A DNA stretch of 64,000 nt from Pandoraea eparura. GTDB lineage: Bacteria > Pseudomonadota > Gammaproteobacteria > Burkholderiales > Burkholderiaceae. Position numbers and translations under genes: made by a program. The stretch covers positions 682,001 through 746,000 of the forward strand of contig NZ_CABPSH010000002.1 in NCBI RefSeq assembly GCF_902459725.1, in the 5' to 3' direction. Below, piece after piece: positions 62,006 to 64,000 of this stretch; position 1 is the stretch's first letter, and each line of letters begins with the position of its first letter. The notes beneath the pieces were generated by a model. It was not told the origin of the DNA, did not search any database, and worked only from the letters and a program-made list of their open reading frames with translations.

Positions 62006-62812
62006 TCATTCCACCTTCATGCCCGCGAGTTCCGGCCGCGCGGCCGGATAGGACAGATTCAGGTCAGTCAGCGCCTGCACCAGCAGCTCGGCCACCATCA
62101 GGTTACGGTGACGCTTCGAGTCGGATGGCACGACATACCACGGCGCATGGTCCGTCGACGTCGCCGATAACGCTGTCTCGTAAGCCTTGGTGTAGTGCGG
62201 CCAGAAGCTGCGTTCCTTCAGATCGTTCAGTTCGAACTTCCAGTGCTTGTTCGGATCGTCGATGCGCTCCTGCAGGCGCTTACGCTGCTCGTCGGACGAG
62301 ATGTACAGAAAGCACTTGACGATGCGCGTATGGTTGTCCGCCAGCAGACGCTCGAAGTTGTTGATGTGCGTGTAGCGTCGTTTGCACTCGTCGGCGTCTA
62401 TCCAGTCGTGCACGCGCGTGATGAGCACGTCCTCGTAATGACTGCGATTGAAGATCACCAGCTCGCCCGCCCCCGGCACGACGCTATGGACACGCCATAG
62501 AAAATCGCGCGCCAGCTCCGTAGGCGTGGGCGACTTGAAATTCGCCACGCGAATGCCAAGCGGATCGACATTCTGGAACACCGCGCGGATGGTGCTGTCC
62601 TTGCCGCTGGTGTCCATGCCCTGCAACACGAGCAGAACACGCTGCCGGCTGTTGGCGTGCAGGAGCGTCTGCAACTCGTCGAGCTTGAGCGTCAGCTCGG
62701 CCATGCGCGCCTTGTCGTCGCCTTTGCTTTCGCGCGTGAACGGCGTGTCGGCCGGATCGTAGTCCGACAGGTCGAGCTTCTTGCCGAGCGGTACGCGGTA
62801 TTTCTCGAACAT
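62006..62812 (-). CDS. ppk2: Polyphosphate kinase 2 family protein
   Basis: A 268-residue PPK2 with a P-loop kinase fold. Walker A GMDTSGKDST lies near residue 81, Walker B is LVIFNRSHYEDVLI, and the lid motif is DDPNKHWKFELNDLKER. It transfers phosphate between polyphosphate and nucleoside mono- or diphosphates; the class (AMP or ADP acceptor) cannot be fixed from the sequence alone. ATG 62812 follows GAGGAGTTGGCG and is preferred to the longer frame to 62860. Confidence 0.9.
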   Translation of the reverse strand: MFEKYRVPLGKKLDLSDYDPADTPFTRESKGDDKARMAELTLKLDELQTLLHANSRQRVLLVLQGMDTSGKDSTIRAVFQNVDPLGIRVANFKSPTPTELARDFLWRVHSVVPGAGELVIFNRSHYEDVLITRVHDWIDADECKRRYTHINNFERLLADNHTRIVKCFLYISSDEQRKRLQERIDDPNKHWKFELNDLKERSFWPHYTKAYETALSATSTDHAPWYVVPSDSKRHRNLMVAELLVQALTDLNLSYPAARPELAGMKVE

Positions 62813-62851
62813 CGCCAACTCCTCGTGACAGGCTTGCCGGCTAGTATCGCG

Positions 62852-62890
62852 CAAAAACAAAAGCGCGGTGCCGACCCGGCCACCGCGCTT
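62852..62890 (-). terminator. Rho-independent terminator of gatB
   Basis: A ten-base-pair stem AAGCGCGGTG (62861-62870) with CACCGCGCTT (62881-62890) is followed on the minus strand by TTGTTTTTG. It lies 49 bases past the gatB stop and upstream of ppk2. Confidence 0.85.
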
Positions 62891-62939
62891 GTTACCTGAG
62901 GCGTTCCCGCCGCCGCGATGGCGGCTGGATCTGCCCGCG

Positions 62940-64000
62940 TCAAGCCCCGAGCTTCTTCTTGAGCAGCTCGTTGACCTGGGCCGGATTGGCCTTGCCCTTG
63001 GTGGCCTTCATCGCCTGGCCGACCAAGGCGTTGAACGCCTTCTCCTTGCCCGCGCGGAACTCTTCGACAGACTTGGCGTTGGCAGCCAGCACCTCGTCGA
63101 TGATCTTCTCGATCGCGCCCGTGTCGGTGATCTGCTTCAGGCCCTTCGCTTCGATGAGGCGGTCTGCCGCGCCCTCATCGGCGGCGCGCTCTTCCCACAT
63201 CAACTGGAAGACTTCCTTGGCGATCTTGTTGGAGATCGTGTTGTCGGCGATGCGGGCGAGCAGCCCCGCGAGCTGCGCGCTCGACACGGGGCTGTCGGCA
63301 ATACCGATGTCCTCGCGGTTCAGCAGCGACGACAGCTCGCCCATGATCCAGTTCGCGGCCGGCTTGGCGCTGGCCTTGCCCGCCTTCGCGACCACGGCTT
63401 CGAAATAAGCGGCTTGCGCTTTCGACTGGGTGAGCACGGCGGCGTCGTAGTCGGACAAGCCGTACGCTTCGACGAAGCGCGCCTGCATGCCCGCCGGCAG
63501 CTCGGGCAGCGCGGCGCGCACACGTTCGATCCATTCGTTATCGATCACGAGCGGCAGCAGGTCCGGATCCGGGAAGTAGCGATAGTCGTGCGCGTCTTCC
63601 TTGCTGCGCATCGAACGGGTTTCCTTCTTGTCCGGATCGTACAGGCGTGTTTCCTGCACTACCGTGCCGCCGTCCTCGATCAACTCGATCTGGCGACGCA
63701 CCTCGTACTGGATCGCCTCTTCGAGGAAGCGGAACGAGTTCAGGTTCTTGATTTCGGCGCGCGTGCCGAATTCCTTCTGACCCACCGGACGCACAGAGAC
63801 GTTGGCATCGCAACGGAACGAGCCTTCCTGCATGTTGCCGTCGCAAATGCCGAGCCACACCACCAGTCCGTGCAGTGCCTTGGCGTAAGCCACGGCCTCG
63901 GCCGCGCTGCGCATGTCGGGCTCGGTCACGATCTCGAGCAGCGGCGTGCCGGCGCGGTTCAGGTCGATACCGGTCATGCCGGCGAAGTCTTCGTGCAGCG
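62940..64000 (-). CDS. gatB: Aspartyl/glutamyl-tRNA(Asn/Gln) amidotransferase subunit B (partial)
   Basis: About 353 C-terminal residues; the start lies beyond the window. The frame runs past 63977 into [19 protein letters not shown], which confirms that the methionine at 63977 is internal. [17 protein letters not shown], the zinc-free kinase-like cradle, the helical domain and the YqeY-like tail ending [17 protein letters not shown] are present. With GatA and GatC it converts Asp-tRNA(Asn)/Glu-tRNA(Gln) to the amide forms. Confidence 0.96.
   Translation of the reverse strand, partial: LHEDFAGMTGIDLNRAGTPLLEIVTEPDMRSAAEAVAYAKALHGLVVWLGICDGNMQEGSFRCDANVSVRPVGQKEFGTRAEIKNLNSFRFLEEAIQYEVRRQIELIEDGGTVVQETRLYDPDKKETRSMRSKEDAHDYRYFPDPDLLPLVIDNEWIERVRAALPELPAGMQARFVEAYGLSDYDAAVLTQSKAQAAYFEAVVAKAGKASAKPAANWIMGELSSLLNREDIGIADSPVSSAQLAGLLARIADNTISNKIAKEVFQLMWEERAADEGAADRLIEAKGLKQITDTGAIEKIIDEVLAANAKSVEEFRAGKEKAFNALVGQAMKATKGKANPAQVNELLKKKLGA

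Overview
This 64-kb window looks like a chromosomal segment of a GC-rich betaproteobacterium of the Burkholderiaceae; a Pandoraea-like genome is my best guess. The grounds are the gene content and order (ampG-metW-metX, slmA, argB, regBA-like pair, hslUV, a zinc-free-type dksA, xerC-DUF484-dapF-lpxL-metK, gatB), the OmpC-type porin and the codon bias. The genus is inferred, not proven. No tRNA, rRNA, insertion sequence or CRISPR array was seen.

Layout. 1-5.2 kb: end of xthA, ampG, metWX, slmA and a HAD 5'-nucleotidase (housekeeping, mostly minus strand). 5.5-27.2 kb: an aromatic-acid catabolic region. One long minus-strand series runs from a LigB/LigA-type extradiol dioxygenase through a two-HTH LysR regulator and a LIV-type ABC importer to galB-galC-galD homologues, an alpha/beta hydrolase and a SnoaL-like protein, with a porin beyond. 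Divergent from it are a GntR regulator and vanAB (vanillate O-demethylase). A second minus-strand series holds a benzoylformate decarboxylase, a vanillin/benzaldehyde-type dehydrogenase and an MHS-type permease, under a divergent LysR gene. 27.2-34 kb: Dph6-like ATPase, argB, PCuAC copper chaperone, RegB/RegA-type redox two-component pair, hslUV. 34.2-40.2 kb: a zinc-homeostasis cluster (ZnuD-like TonB receptor, His-rich small membrane protein, dksA, COG0523 GTPase, Zur) with two matching palindromic operators and a minisatellite. 40.2-47.6 kb: DMT permease, rlmI, xerC, DUF484, dapF, lpxL, metK. 47.7-52.9 kb: CalB-like aldehyde dehydrogenase, AidB-like acyl-CoA dehydrogenase, GMC oxidoreductase. 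52.8-61.5 kb: a compact R64/TCP-like type IVb pilus operon. 62-64 kb: polyphosphate kinase 2 and the 3' part of gatB.

How the genes fit together. The catabolic region can be read as one funnel: substituted benzoylformates are decarboxylated to benzaldehydes, oxidised to vanillate/syringate-type acids, demethylated by VanAB, and the catechol or gallate ring is opened by the LigBA-like dioxygenase. Oxalomesaconate is then tautomerised (GalD), hydrated (GalB) and cleaved (GalC) to pyruvate and oxaloacetate. LigC and LigI, which protocatechuate 4,5-cleavage needs, are absent here, so the set fits gallate better than protocatechuate. The zinc cluster has a shared operator core, TTGCAAC-N3-GTTGCAA, in front of zur and in front of the small His-rich protein that precedes the TonB receptor. 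Both promoters appear to start transcription at or almost at the start codon.
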